NCBI RefSeq assembly: GCF_021190915.1
Contig: NZ_JAIOAP010000005.1
Coordinates: 186,001-250,000, forward strand
From: Cohnella silvisoli
Lineage (GTDB): Bacteria > Bacillota > Bacilli > Paenibacillales > Paenibacillaceae
Reading direction: 5' to 3'
Length of the DNA: 64,000 nucleotides
The stretch's first letter is position 1; every line of letters starts with the position of its first letter. The notes beneath the pieces were generated by a model. It was not told the origin of the DNA. It saw only the letters and a list, made by a program, of their open reading frames with translations, and ran no database searches. Below, in pieces: positions 31,372 to 39,969 of the stretch. Both the position numbers and the translations under genes were made by a program.

Positions 31372-34181
31372 CCTGGTTTCCTCCATCCATTGGTGATAAC
31401 GACGGGTCCGATCAATCCCGAAGGCTCCTGAGCCATCGCCCGATCGAAGGCGGACGGCTGCCGCTTGACCAGCGTATTGGTCACTTCGATACGCAAGCGG
31501 TTCACGCCTGCCGTGACTCTACCGCCGATGTCGTACCGGTACGGCGGGCAAATCCGGATACCGAGCGGCTGGTCGTTCAGCCATGCCTCGGTAATTTCGT
31601 AAGCTTCATTCAGGTCGAGCGTTGCGTACAGCTCCACCTCTTCCGCCCGCACCTCGAATTTCGTTTCATAGCTGATCGTTCCGGAGAACGACGGAAACAG
31701 CGCGGGACTCGCCAGATTCGTCAACGCATCCAGCTGCGCTGCCGGACGGAATTGCGGATAGTTCTCCGCATCGGCCAGACTGACCGTCCATTGTCCCAGC
31801 AGCTCAGCAAGCTGTTGACCGGATTGACGCGCGGAGAAATGTGCTTGCTGCAGCGCTTCGTTAACGAACGCATTTCCGGCGGTTGAATAGACGAGGAAGA
31901 TGGATTCATACGGCTCCAGCCATAGATCGACCGTCGTCGTCTCTCCATCGCTAACACAATCGATTTCGTACGCTTCGTGGCGTAGCGCGTCGTAGGCGAC
32001 CGGCTTGACGCGGCCATGCTTCATCGTGACCGGGGTATGAACAACCTTCGAACGGCTCTCATTGACGAAGAAATAAAGCTCCTCTCCTTCGCGGACGTAA
32101 TGGCAATACCGCAGCGAAGGTTCGCGTTTGCCGACTTCTATGTCGCGTAAGCCGTGCAGCCCCAACCAATCGGACAACCCATCCAATGCGCAGACGGCGG
32201 TTCTCCGCGCCAGCTCCCCGAGCAACTCCGGCAATCCTGCGCTATTTTCCACACTTCGGCTTGGCAAACCGTCCGAGAACAGAACCGTCGCTCCGTGCCT
32301 CGTCAGTTCAAGCAATGCGGTCATAAAAGCTTCGGGCAAACACTCCGCGTACGGAACGATTATGATCTTGTAGCTTTCTTCGTGGATGACCAGTTGGCCG
32401 TCGCGTACAGCCGTGACCGCAGCTTGCGCGACAATCGTGTCGATCGGAACGACATCGCAGTCGATTTGGCGCAGTGCCAGTTCTTTGACGACCTTTTCGA
32501 ACGGCTGATAGCCGCCAGCCCATTCCGCTTCGGCATGATAGACGACCGCCGCTGATGCGACATGACGCCCGCCGGAGAGCAGATGGCAGACCCGGTTGGC
32601 GTAACGGGACCATTCCGTGAAAAACCGCCACTGCGGATTTTCTCCCCGTGCATAGAAGTGAGGCGGGCAATCGGGATCCGGGTATTTCGGCGAGAACGCA
32701 TGCGGCACGATGAAATTCACGCCCCGGACGCAAATATGGTCCGTGATCCATTTCATCAGCTTAAGTCCCTCTTGCCAGCCGTAAGCGCCGAACGCTTCGC
32801 AAATCGTCGTCCCCTGCTTCGCGGGGTCAATGTGCGCGGCGGAGCTGGCCATTTTGATTAAGCCCCAATAGAAGAAATCCGCGTCGAGATAGCCGAACGG
32901 CGAATGAAATTTCCCTTCCGTAAATTCCGGCCACAGATGGTAGACGACGTCGACGCCGGAATAGTCCATCCCGCTCACCGAACGGAAGAAGTGTCCGCTG
33001 CCGAACCCGAGCCGCGCGTGTGCCCCGTTGTCCTCGACCACGTGTCCGATCAGCTTAACGCCGTGCGACCGGCACCAATCGCCGATTTGGCGCATGTAGT
33101 TTTGTCCGAACAGCTTGCTGACCGTATTCATAAAAGTGAACCGCACCGCCGCGGTCTGGTCGCCGCCCTCATACCAAAGCAGCGGCAGCCACCGGCGAAT
33201 GGCATTCAGTCCCTGTGCTTGCGCTTGTTCCTGTCCGTTTTCGTTTCCATTTCCTCCGCTGACGCTGACGCTTACGCTCCCGTCCTGGCTGCCGTTCCAC
33301 GCCTTGTCCAATTCCGCCGGCAGCGTGTCCGACCAAGGTAATACGTACGGCGAATAGCCGGGCTTGGCGGGCTCTCCGCCGTAAGGAAACTCCAACTGCT
33401 TGCGGCCGAGGCTCGCATCGTAGGAACCGACGTTGCCGAAGCGCGGCTCGTCTGTGAAAAATCCCGCGATCGTTCGCCCGAAATGCTCCGCATACTTGCG
33501 GTAATGCGCTTCGTAAATGCGATCGATAAACATCCCGACCGCCCGTTCGTCGATCGGATTGATATAGTCCTTCGTATAGGCCTCGCCGCCAAGGCGCGTG
33601 CGAACAAGAATGAACACCCGCCATGCGCCTTCGGGAACGTCCCAGTGAAGCACGCCGTCGTGTACGAGATGCCCGATATCCGTCAAAGTCGCACCGTCAA
33701 TTCGGTCTGCACCGTTTGTACCGTCCGCGCCGTCTGCGCCGTCCGCGCGTTTGGCGGCGACGACGCCCAGCAGCTTCTCCTCTTTTTCCAGCCACAGATC
33801 GACGAGAAACGAACTGCCCTTCAGCGGGCCAATCGCGTCAATATGCCTTTCCGCCAAATACGTCTTCAAATATTCCGGATGTGCGTCGCGGGCGAATCCG
33901 CCTGCGAACCCGCTCGGAAACTGGCAATCGTCGAACAACCATACCTTCATATCCAACTCTAGCGCCTCCGCTAGGATGACTTCCAGATCGCGCCACCAGC
34001 CGTCGCCCAAATAATCCGGGTGCGGACGCGATTCGACGACGAAGCTGTCGATGCCCGCCGCGCGCATTTGCCGGATTTCTTCGCGCAGCAGTTCTCCGTC
34101 TTCGCCATGCTGCCAGAATAAAGGCGCGATATATCCCGGCACCTGCGCGCCATCCATCAATTCCTTCCATCTTTCGCCCAT
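31368..34181 (-). CDS. Large cytoplasmic glycoside hydrolase, GH106-like
   Basis: A 937-residue protein without signal peptide. The N-terminal barrel has MRAAGIDSFVVESRPHPDYL and MKVWLFDDCQFPSGFAGGFA, a pattern seen in GH106-type alpha-L-rhamnosidases and relatives (D-x-x-x-PSG-x-AGG). IAGFFTDEPRFGN near 240 could carry a catalytic acid. The C-terminal 130 residues form a beta-sandwich (IRICPPYRYDIGGRVTAGVN). Two low-complexity loops stand out: ADGADGADGTNGAD (about 147-160) and a Ser/Val-Asn/Gly-Gln stretch (about 298-325). ATG 34181 has AGGAG ten bases upstream. A rhamnosidase role is inference; a related activity is equally possible. Confidence 0.65.
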   Translation of the reverse strand: MGERWKELMDGAQVPGYIAPLFWQHGEDGELLREEIRQMRAAGIDSFVVESRPHPDYLGDGWWRDLEVILAEALELDMKVWLFDDCQFPSGFAGGFARDAHPEYLKTYLAERHIDAIGPLKGSSFLVDLWLEKEEKLLGVVAAKRADGADGADGTNGADRIDGATLTDIGHLVHDGVLHWDVPEGAWRVFILVRTRLGGEAYTKDYINPIDERAVGMFIDRIYEAHYRKYAEHFGRTIAGFFTDEPRFGNVGSYDASLGRKQLEFPYGGEPAKPGYSPYVLPWSDTLPAELDKAWNGSQDGSVSVSVSGGNGNENGQEQAQAQGLNAIRRWLPLLWYEGGDQTAAVRFTFMNTVSKLFGQNYMRQIGDWCRSHGVKLIGHVVEDNGAHARLGFGSGHFFRSVSGMDYSGVDVVYHLWPEFTEGKFHSPFGYLDADFFYWGLIKMASSAAHIDPAKQGTTICEAFGAYGWQEGLKLMKWITDHICVRGVNFIVPHAFSPKYPDPDCPPHFYARGENPQWRFFTEWSRYANRVCHLLSGGRHVASAAVVYHAEAEWAGGYQPFEKVVKELALRQIDCDVVPIDTIVAQAAVTAVRDGQLVIHEESYKIIIVPYAECLPEAFMTALLELTRHGATVLFSDGLPSRSVENSAGLPELLGELARRTAVCALDGLSDWLGLHGLRDIEVGKREPSLRYCHYVREGEELYFFVNESRSKVVHTPVTMKHGRVKPVAYDALRHEAYEIDCVSDGETTTVDLWLEPYESIFLVYSTAGNAFVNEALQQAHFSARQSGQQLAELLGQWTVSLADAENYPQFRPAAQLDALTNLASPALFPSFSGTISYETKFEVRAEEVELYATLDLNEAYEITEAWLNDQPLGIRICPPYRYDIGGRVTAGVNRLRIEVTNTLVKRQPSAFDRAMAQEPSGLIGPVVITNGWRKPG

Positions 34182-34218
34182 TGCGCTTGCACTCCTTGCT
34201 CGTCGAATCCCGAATCTT

Positions 34219-35106
34219 TTACCCTTTTACACTGCCGAGCACGATGCCGCTGATGAAAAACCGTTGCAGGAACGGATAGACAAGCAATATCGGCAATGCC
34301 GCCACCAGCGTTTGCGCCGCTTTCGCCGTTCGGTTGGACACCTCTGACAACACCTTCAGTTCAGACACCGTCATGAAGCGCGGGTCCTGGTTGATAATGA
34401 CCGTCTGCAGGTAGCTTTGCAGCGGGTAGTTATGCGGGTCGTTCATGAGAATCAGGCCGTCGAACCACGAATTCCAGTGCGTTACGCACGTGAACAGCAG
34501 CACCGTCGCCAACACCGGCTTGGAGAGCGGAAAGATCACCTTCCATAGCGTCGACCAGTGGCCAGCTCCGTCGATATAGGCCGCTTCCGACAGCTCCCGG
34601 GGCAATCCGCGCATAAAATTCAGCAGCAGAATGACATTGAACACCGGCACCGCGGCAGGAAGCGTCAGCGCCCAGATCGTATCCAGCAGGTGCAGCTCCT
34701 TCAGCAACACATAAAACGGAATCAGCCCGCCGTTGAACAAAATCGTGACGACAAAATACCAGACGTAAACGCTGCGGAAACGAAAATGCCTCGATTCCTT
34801 GGACAGCGGGAACGCGACCAGCACGGTCAGCAGCATCGCCAGCGGCACGCCGATCGCGATTCTTTCGAGCGCAACGAGAAACGAGGTGAGAAATTCCGAT
34901 TTCGACAGTGTGTACTGATAAGCCATCGTCGTAAAATCGACGGGCCATACGTTCACCAGACCGGCGGTTGCCGCAGAGCTGGAGCTGAAGGAAATAGCCG
35001 CAATATGAATCAACGGCAGGCAGCATACCGCCGCAATAATCGCGAGCAGCGAATAGTTTGCGAACTGAAACAGCATTCTCCCCGGCGAGCTTTTCTGTAC
35101 CATCAT
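34219..35106 (-). CDS. Sugar ABC transporter permease, MalG/LplC type
   Basis: A 295-residue permease with six membrane segments (about 15-35, 75-98, 110-130, 145-165, 190-212, 260-280) and the EAA loop EAAYIDGAGHWSTLWKVIFPLSKP near 183-206, which contacts the ATPase. The C-terminus FFISGIVLGSVKG is typical of the LplC/YtcP group. No ATPase gene is in the locus; these importers usually share an MsmX-type ATPase encoded elsewhere. ATG 35106 is favoured by the GGTGA just upstream; GTG 35118 lacks a site. It pairs with the LplB-type gene directly upstream. Confidence 0.92.
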   Translation of the reverse strand: MMVQKSSPGRMLFQFANYSLLAIIAAVCCLPLIHIAAISFSSSSAATAGLVNVWPVDFTTMAYQYTLSKSEFLTSFLVALERIAIGVPLAMLLTVLVAFPLSKESRHFRFRSVYVWYFVVTILFNGGLIPFYVLLKELHLLDTIWALTLPAAVPVFNVILLLNFMRGLPRELSEAAYIDGAGHWSTLWKVIFPLSKPVLATVLLFTCVTHWNSWFDGLILMNDPHNYPLQSYLQTVIINQDPRFMTVSELKVLSEVSNRTAKAAQTLVAALPILLVYPFLQRFFISGIVLGSVKG

Positions 35107-35118
35107 CTGTTCACCCAC

Positions 35119-36030
35119 TCAAAAAATTCTATAGCCAGCCAACCGGTAGGCCAGAAAGTAAGACAGCGAAATAAATACCAGCGACACAACCGATTTGAAC
35201 AGGCCGACCGCCGTCGCCACGCCGAACTGCATGTCGAGCAAGCCCATCCGGTACACCGCGGTGTCGATAACGTCGCCCGAACGGTAAACGAGCGGACTGT
35301 ACAGGTTGAACACCTGATCGAATCCCGCGTTTAGAATATTGCCGAGGCTCAGCGTCAACAGCAAAATAATGACCGGAAACAACGCCGGGATCGTCACATG
35401 GATCGTTTGCTTCCAGCGGTTACCCCCGTCGATGACGCACGCTTCGTACAAGCGCGGATCGACGGCGGTCAGCGCCGCCAAATAAACGATTGTGCCGAAG
35501 CCGAATTCCTTCCAGACGTCCGTCGCAACGAGCACGTAAGGGAAAATCCGATAATCCCCGAGGAAAAAGACCGGTTCGATGCCGAAAAAACCGAGTACGG
35601 CGTTGACGATCCCGCTGGAAGGAGAAAGGATTTCGATCAGGATGCCGCCAAGCAGCACCCAGGACAGGAAGTGGGGCAAATAAACGAGCGTTTGAACCGT
35701 CCGCTTGAAGAACCGTACCCGCACTTCGTTCAGCAGCACGGCGAACAGAATCGGCACGATGCCGCCCGCCACGATTTTCAGCATAGAAATGTAGACGGTG
35801 TTGAACAGGATGCCCGGCAAATCGGGCAGCTGCAGCACGTAGCGAAAATTATCGAGATTGTTGAACGGCGAGCCGAAAAACCCTTTCGACGGATTAAAAT
35901 CCTGAAAGGCGATCGTCAGCCCGACCATCGGGCCGTAGCTGAAGATCGCGATCAGGACCGCGGCCGGCAGCACCATAAGGTGGAGCGGCAACTCCGTCGA
36001 CCACTTTCCCGTTCTTTCCGATTTATGCAA
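35119..36030 (-). CDS. Sugar ABC transporter permease, LplB type
   Basis: A 303-residue permease with six membrane segments and the motif YEACVIDGGNRWKQTIHVTIPALFP (EAA loop) near 206-230. The opening LPAAVLIAIFSYGPMVGLTIAFQDFNP is characteristic of LplB/YteP proteins that import oligosaccharides of plant polysaccharides. The start is TTG 36030, nine bases after AGGAG; an earlier TTG at 36039 abuts the site. It forms the channel together with the LplC-type permease. Confidence 0.92.
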   Translation of the reverse strand: MHKSERTGKWSTELPLHLMVLPAAVLIAIFSYGPMVGLTIAFQDFNPSKGFFGSPFNNLDNFRYVLQLPDLPGILFNTVYISMLKIVAGGIVPILFAVLLNEVRVRFFKRTVQTLVYLPHFLSWVLLGGILIEILSPSSGIVNAVLGFFGIEPVFFLGDYRIFPYVLVATDVWKEFGFGTIVYLAALTAVDPRLYEACVIDGGNRWKQTIHVTIPALFPVIILLLTLSLGNILNAGFDQVFNLYSPLVYRSGDVIDTAVYRMGLLDMQFGVATAVGLFKSVVSLVFISLSYFLAYRLAGYRIF

Positions 36031-36107
36031 TATCGGCAACTCCTTTCATGGGCGGTAAGGAATGCGAAACGCTTCGTCCTCCCCGCCCATTCTGATCGAA
36101 CCGCCGC

Positions 36108-37778
36108 TTATTGCAGGGATGCGGCCCAGTCGTTGACTTCTTGGGTAATGTCCGCGCCGCCGAGCGAGTTCCACTGGCTGACGAACTTGTCGAATTCGTC
36201 GATCGACGCTGAACCCATGATGATTCGCGTGAACGTCTCCAACCGGATCTTGTCGAGCGACGCCATCTTGGCCGTCATAGTGTCCGTCGCAGCGCCGTAA
36301 AACTCATTGAACTGGATGCGCTTCTCCGTATCGTACAGATCGAGCACGCTGAGCGAGCCTTCTTCTCCCGCCCATCTGTAAGTGCCCCAGAAGCTCTTGT
36401 CGCCGGCTAGAAACTTCTGAATCTGGTCGTAGTTGTCCTTCGCGTCATAGGACAGCTCCGCGCCGTTCGCCGCCGCGTCCTTGATATTCAGGTAAATATT
36501 GATGTTCTGTCTGGCGTCCTGGCCGATGACCGCCGCCGTATGCCACAGGTTTGGCGCGTCCTCGGATGTCCAGAACGCCAGATCGCGGCCCTTCTCGCCG
36601 TACTGCTTCTCTACGGCGAAGTTCAGCAATTTGACGACCGCTTCCGGATTTTTGACGTTCTTGTTGACGACGTAATATTGCAGAACGCCGTTGTTAAGCG
36701 CCACCTTGGCCGGCTTGTCGTCGGCGGATACGATCGGGAACGCTTTCCAGTCCGCATCTGGGTTGTTCTTCACATGATCCGGATAAGGGTAGAACGCGTT
36801 GCCGGACATGCCGAACTGCAGCCCCACCCGGTTGGCCGTCATATCCTCCGCCAACTTGCCGTAATCCTTCACGCCGAACTCGCGGTCGATCTGGCCGGCG
36901 TTGTACATTTCCTGCAGCTTGGCGAGCGCGGTCTTAACTTCCGGTTGTACACTGCCGTAAACGAGTTTGCCGCTTGCATCCTTGATCCAGCTGTTCGGGT
37001 AGGCGTGGTAGCCTTCGAAAAAGCCTTGCAAAGCGGCGAGCCAACCGAACAGCTCCTTCTGCACGGCCAACCCGTACGTGTCTTTCTTGCCGTTGCCGTC
37101 CGGATCGCCGTTCGTGAACGCTTCGGATATTTTCAACACGTCGTCCATCGTCTTCGGCTCGGCCAGTCCCAGCTTCGTCAGCCAGTCGGTACGCACCCAG
37201 ATCATCGAAGCCTGGTCGAGCGAACTGCTCATGCTTGGCAGCGCCATCAGCTTGCCTTGGAAGGTGGCGGATTTCATGCCGATGCCGTTGTCCGACTCCA
37301 TGATCTGCCGGGTCAACGGCGTCGCATAGTCGTTGTAGGCTTGGGTCAGATCCTGGATCATGTCCGATTTCATCAGCTGGTTCAACTGTTTGGAGTTGAC
37401 CGCCATGAAGTCGGGAATGTTGTTGGACGCAATGGTAATGTTCATCTTCTGTTCCCACTGCGCGGACGGGACGGTCCACAGATTCTTCACTTTGATTCCC
37501 AGCTCGCTGTCGTACGTTTGATACCAGATGTTGTTGTCCATCGACACATCCCCGGCGAACGTATCGCCGTCATAAAGAACCCGCACCGTGGACAGCTCGA
37601 TCGCCGGGTCGTATTTGCCGGTTGCGGCCGGCGAAGCGCTGCTCGTACTCGTCGCGCTGGCCGACGATTCGGCCGGAGATGCGTCCGGCGAGTTGCCGCC
37701 GCTGCATGCGGACAGCGTCAGGGAAAGTGTCAATGCCGGAAGGAAAAAGCGCAATCCGCGTTTGGACTTAGTCGTCAT
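36108..37778 (-). CDS. Oligosaccharide-binding lipoprotein (LplA/YtcQ type)
   Basis: A 556-residue solute-binding protein with lipobox LSAC (Cys 25), a Ser/Ala-rich tether (about 28-53) and the large two-lobe binding domain of LplA-type proteins, including WLTKLGLAEPKTMDDVLKISEAFTNGDPDGNGKKDTYGL. The last contains the calcium-site-like loop DPDGNGKKD that is common in this group. It binds sugar outside and delivers it to the two permeases. It overlaps the preceding gene by 4 bases (ATGA) and has GGAGG upstream. Confidence 0.93.
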   Translation of the reverse strand: MTTKSKRGLRFFLPALTLSLTLSACSGGNSPDASPAESSASATSTSSASPAATGKYDPAIELSTVRVLYDGDTFAGDVSMDNNIWYQTYDSELGIKVKNLWTVPSAQWEQKMNITIASNNIPDFMAVNSKQLNQLMKSDMIQDLTQAYNDYATPLTRQIMESDNGIGMKSATFQGKLMALPSMSSSLDQASMIWVRTDWLTKLGLAEPKTMDDVLKISEAFTNGDPDGNGKKDTYGLAVQKELFGWLAALQGFFEGYHAYPNSWIKDASGKLVYGSVQPEVKTALAKLQEMYNAGQIDREFGVKDYGKLAEDMTANRVGLQFGMSGNAFYPYPDHVKNNPDADWKAFPIVSADDKPAKVALNNGVLQYYVVNKNVKNPEAVVKLLNFAVEKQYGEKGRDLAFWTSEDAPNLWHTAAVIGQDARQNINIYLNIKDAAANGAELSYDAKDNYDQIQKFLAGDKSFWGTYRWAGEEGSLSVLDLYDTEKRIQFNEFYGAATDTMTAKMASLDKIRLETFTRIIMGSASIDEFDKFVSQWNSLGGADITQEVNDWAASLQ

Positions 37779-39949
37779 TTTGTCGTTACCTCCGTCGTTA
37801 TGGTCCTATTCGTCTTATCAACGACCAGCAGCACGCCGCCGTATTCGCCCAGCGCCAGCCGGATAGGCCGCCCCGCTTCAATCGGAGTTGCGTCTCCTGT
37901 CGCGGGGTCCAGCCGCAGGATTGTTCCACCACGGGAGACGCCCGCGATCGTGACGTCCCCTTCCCAGGCATCCGGGCTATCGTTGATGATAAAATAAATG
38001 TCTTTGCCTTCTATGAGCCGATGGGCGACGCGCAGCTCTGAATCCGGCTGCCCGACCGTCACGTCCTTGACAAAGTCGCGAACGAGGGTGGCCGGCAGCG
38101 CCGTCGCCACGTCGTCCACAATCCGATAGCCGTTGTCGCTGCCGTCGAAGATATTCGCGGACAAAGCCTGCAGATCGGGGCACGGGAAGCTTTGCTCGGT
38201 ATTGACTGGCACGTCTCCCAATGCGATGACGGTACCGCCCGCCCGCCAGAATGCTTCGATGACGCGGACAGCTTCGCTCCTCAAGGTTGTGACGCCCGGA
38301 AGCACTAGCGCTTTCCAGCTCAATTCGCCGTACACCAGCTTGCCGTCCGACACCTCGCAAGCGGATAAGGCCGTGTTGTCCAAATAAGTAAATTCGTATT
38401 GCGACTTGTACAGAGCGTTGCTTGCGTCCTCGAACAGCTTGGCGATGCGCTCGGCTTGCGGCCCCGCCTCGTCGACCCAATGGCGCGAAGGCGCGAAAGC
38501 GGTCCATAAGCTTTCGATCGGATAATACACCGCCACATCCGCCACGTGACGACCGCCTTTGAGCAAGGCACAGCAGCGGCCGATCCAGACGTTCAGCTCA
38601 GCCAACTCCTCATCGCTTAATTCCGGGAACTTACTGTACGTCGTAATCTTATTGATGCCTCCGGCTATCAGCCGATTGCAGGTGCCCCTGTACTCGGCAA
38701 GCGATATTGCCAAAGGCGGACTGCAATTCAGCTCGTGAAACTCGGTCGTTTCGCTCATCGTGTGCAGCTTGCCTTGCAGGTCGGCAATGCTGCCGACCAT
38801 CTTGGCCACCATCCAAGGCGCTTGCGCAGGCTTCATCGTCAGGCAGTCCATTCCCGGCGCGTCGAGCTGACGCAGGCAGCGGAACAAATCGCCGTAGTTC
38901 GGAACATGCTGCACGGGAAACTCCTCAAGCAGCAGATGGCCGCCGGACGGCAGATTGTGCTCTCGGCACCACGATCGCAATGCGCCGAAGTAATTATCGG
39001 ACACGAGTTCGCCGATCAATTGCCAGAAGTCGAAGCGCACTCGCCTGGAGACGTTCCCCGCTTCGATGAACAACGCCGACAGCACCGGCATCAGTTCGTA
39101 GCCATACCTCTCGCGGAACTGGCCAGCCAGTCGGTCCGACCACGGCAGCGGCTTGTACGGCATTTCACGCATGAACAGGCTCATCAGCGAGGGTTCATCC
39201 GTAAAGGCCGCTTCAAAGTACCTGCCCAAATCTCCCCCAAGCTGTTCCGCGTAGCGGTCGTGTGTGACCCGGATAAATTGCTGCACAGGCTCGGGGAGAA
39301 GCAAATTGATATATTTCTGTTTGCCGGGGACACCGCTTACGCCCGTGTGTGTCCCTTCGAACAACGGGCCGGAAGTGATGGCAACTACACGCCACTCCCC
39401 CATGCCGCCTGCCCAGCTTATTCGTCCTGCCTGCACATGCGGCGTCAGATCGATGGCTCGTCCCAGATCGGCAACGCCTTCCGCTAACGGATAAGCTGCG
39501 GCGGAGACGAGCGTGCCCGGAGGAATCTCCAGATGAACCTGACCGCCAACGCCTTCGCCTTCGGTGATCGTCTCCGCCGCGAACAGACCGGCGGCCTCCC
39601 ATTCGGGCCGATCCCGCAGCGTGATGCCCCACGCCACGCCGGACGGGAAGCCCGCCTCGTCGTACAGCCACATGGTTAAGCCCGCTTCGTCGGCTAACTC
39701 CACACCTTTGCGGAACGTCGCCCATTTAAAAGCGCTTTCGACATAGCCGCCGTCCATTGACGCGTCGCACGTCACGCCGTCGAAGCCTTGGTTGCATACA
39801 ACGCCACCGTACCCTTGGCGGACCATTTGCGCGATATCGCGCGCGGCTTGCGCAGGATCGTCGGGCCAGGCGTGAATGATTTTCAGCATGCGTGCGTCCT
39901 TGGGCGGATTTATGAATGTTTCGATCCACGATTGCGATTGCAATTGCAT
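37775..39949 (-). CDS. Second large cytoplasmic glycoside hydrolase, GH106-like
   Basis: About 724 residues, no signal peptide. It has the same barrel hallmarks as the 937-residue protein: QGYGGVVCNQGFDG, GLTMWLYDEAGFPSGVAWG (about 96-114) and YFEAAFTDEPSLMS near 244, with a shared block LLKGGRHVADVAVYYPIESLW (compare LLSGGRHVASAAVVYHAEAEW in the other). So the two are diverged relatives of GH106 type. The C-terminal half ends in a beta domain (EYGGVLLVVDK). The frame is open to 40117, but the ribosome binding site GGAGG lies just before ATG 39949; TTG 39943 would have the better spacing. It probably trims imported oligosaccharide. Confidence 0.65.
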   Translation of the reverse strand: MQLQSQSWIETFINPPKDARMLKIIHAWPDDPAQAARDIAQMVRQGYGGVVCNQGFDGVTCDASMDGGYVESAFKWATFRKGVELADEAGLTMWLYDEAGFPSGVAWGITLRDRPEWEAAGLFAAETITEGEGVGGQVHLEIPPGTLVSAAAYPLAEGVADLGRAIDLTPHVQAGRISWAGGMGEWRVVAITSGPLFEGTHTGVSGVPGKQKYINLLLPEPVQQFIRVTHDRYAEQLGGDLGRYFEAAFTDEPSLMSLFMREMPYKPLPWSDRLAGQFRERYGYELMPVLSALFIEAGNVSRRVRFDFWQLIGELVSDNYFGALRSWCREHNLPSGGHLLLEEFPVQHVPNYGDLFRCLRQLDAPGMDCLTMKPAQAPWMVAKMVGSIADLQGKLHTMSETTEFHELNCSPPLAISLAEYRGTCNRLIAGGINKITTYSKFPELSDEELAELNVWIGRCCALLKGGRHVADVAVYYPIESLWTAFAPSRHWVDEAGPQAERIAKLFEDASNALYKSQYEFTYLDNTALSACEVSDGKLVYGELSWKALVLPGVTTLRSEAVRVIEAFWRAGGTVIALGDVPVNTEQSFPCPDLQALSANIFDGSDNGYRIVDDVATALPATLVRDFVKDVTVGQPDSELRVAHRLIEGKDIYFIINDSPDAWEGDVTIAGVSRGGTILRLDPATGDATPIEAGRPIRLALGEYGGVLLVVDKTNRTITTEVTTK

Positions 39950-39969
39950 ATCCTCCGATGTTTGTCTGA

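Noticed and set aside
34558..36300. Long plus-strand frames opposite the permease genes
   Set aside because: They are antisense shadows, with strongly charged Gln/Arg-rich translations typical of reversed membrane-protein genes.
36540..37997. 485-residue plus-strand frame antisense to the solute-binding protein gene
   Set aside because: It mirrors a GC-rich gene with clear homology on the other strand, has no ribosome binding site and no family features.
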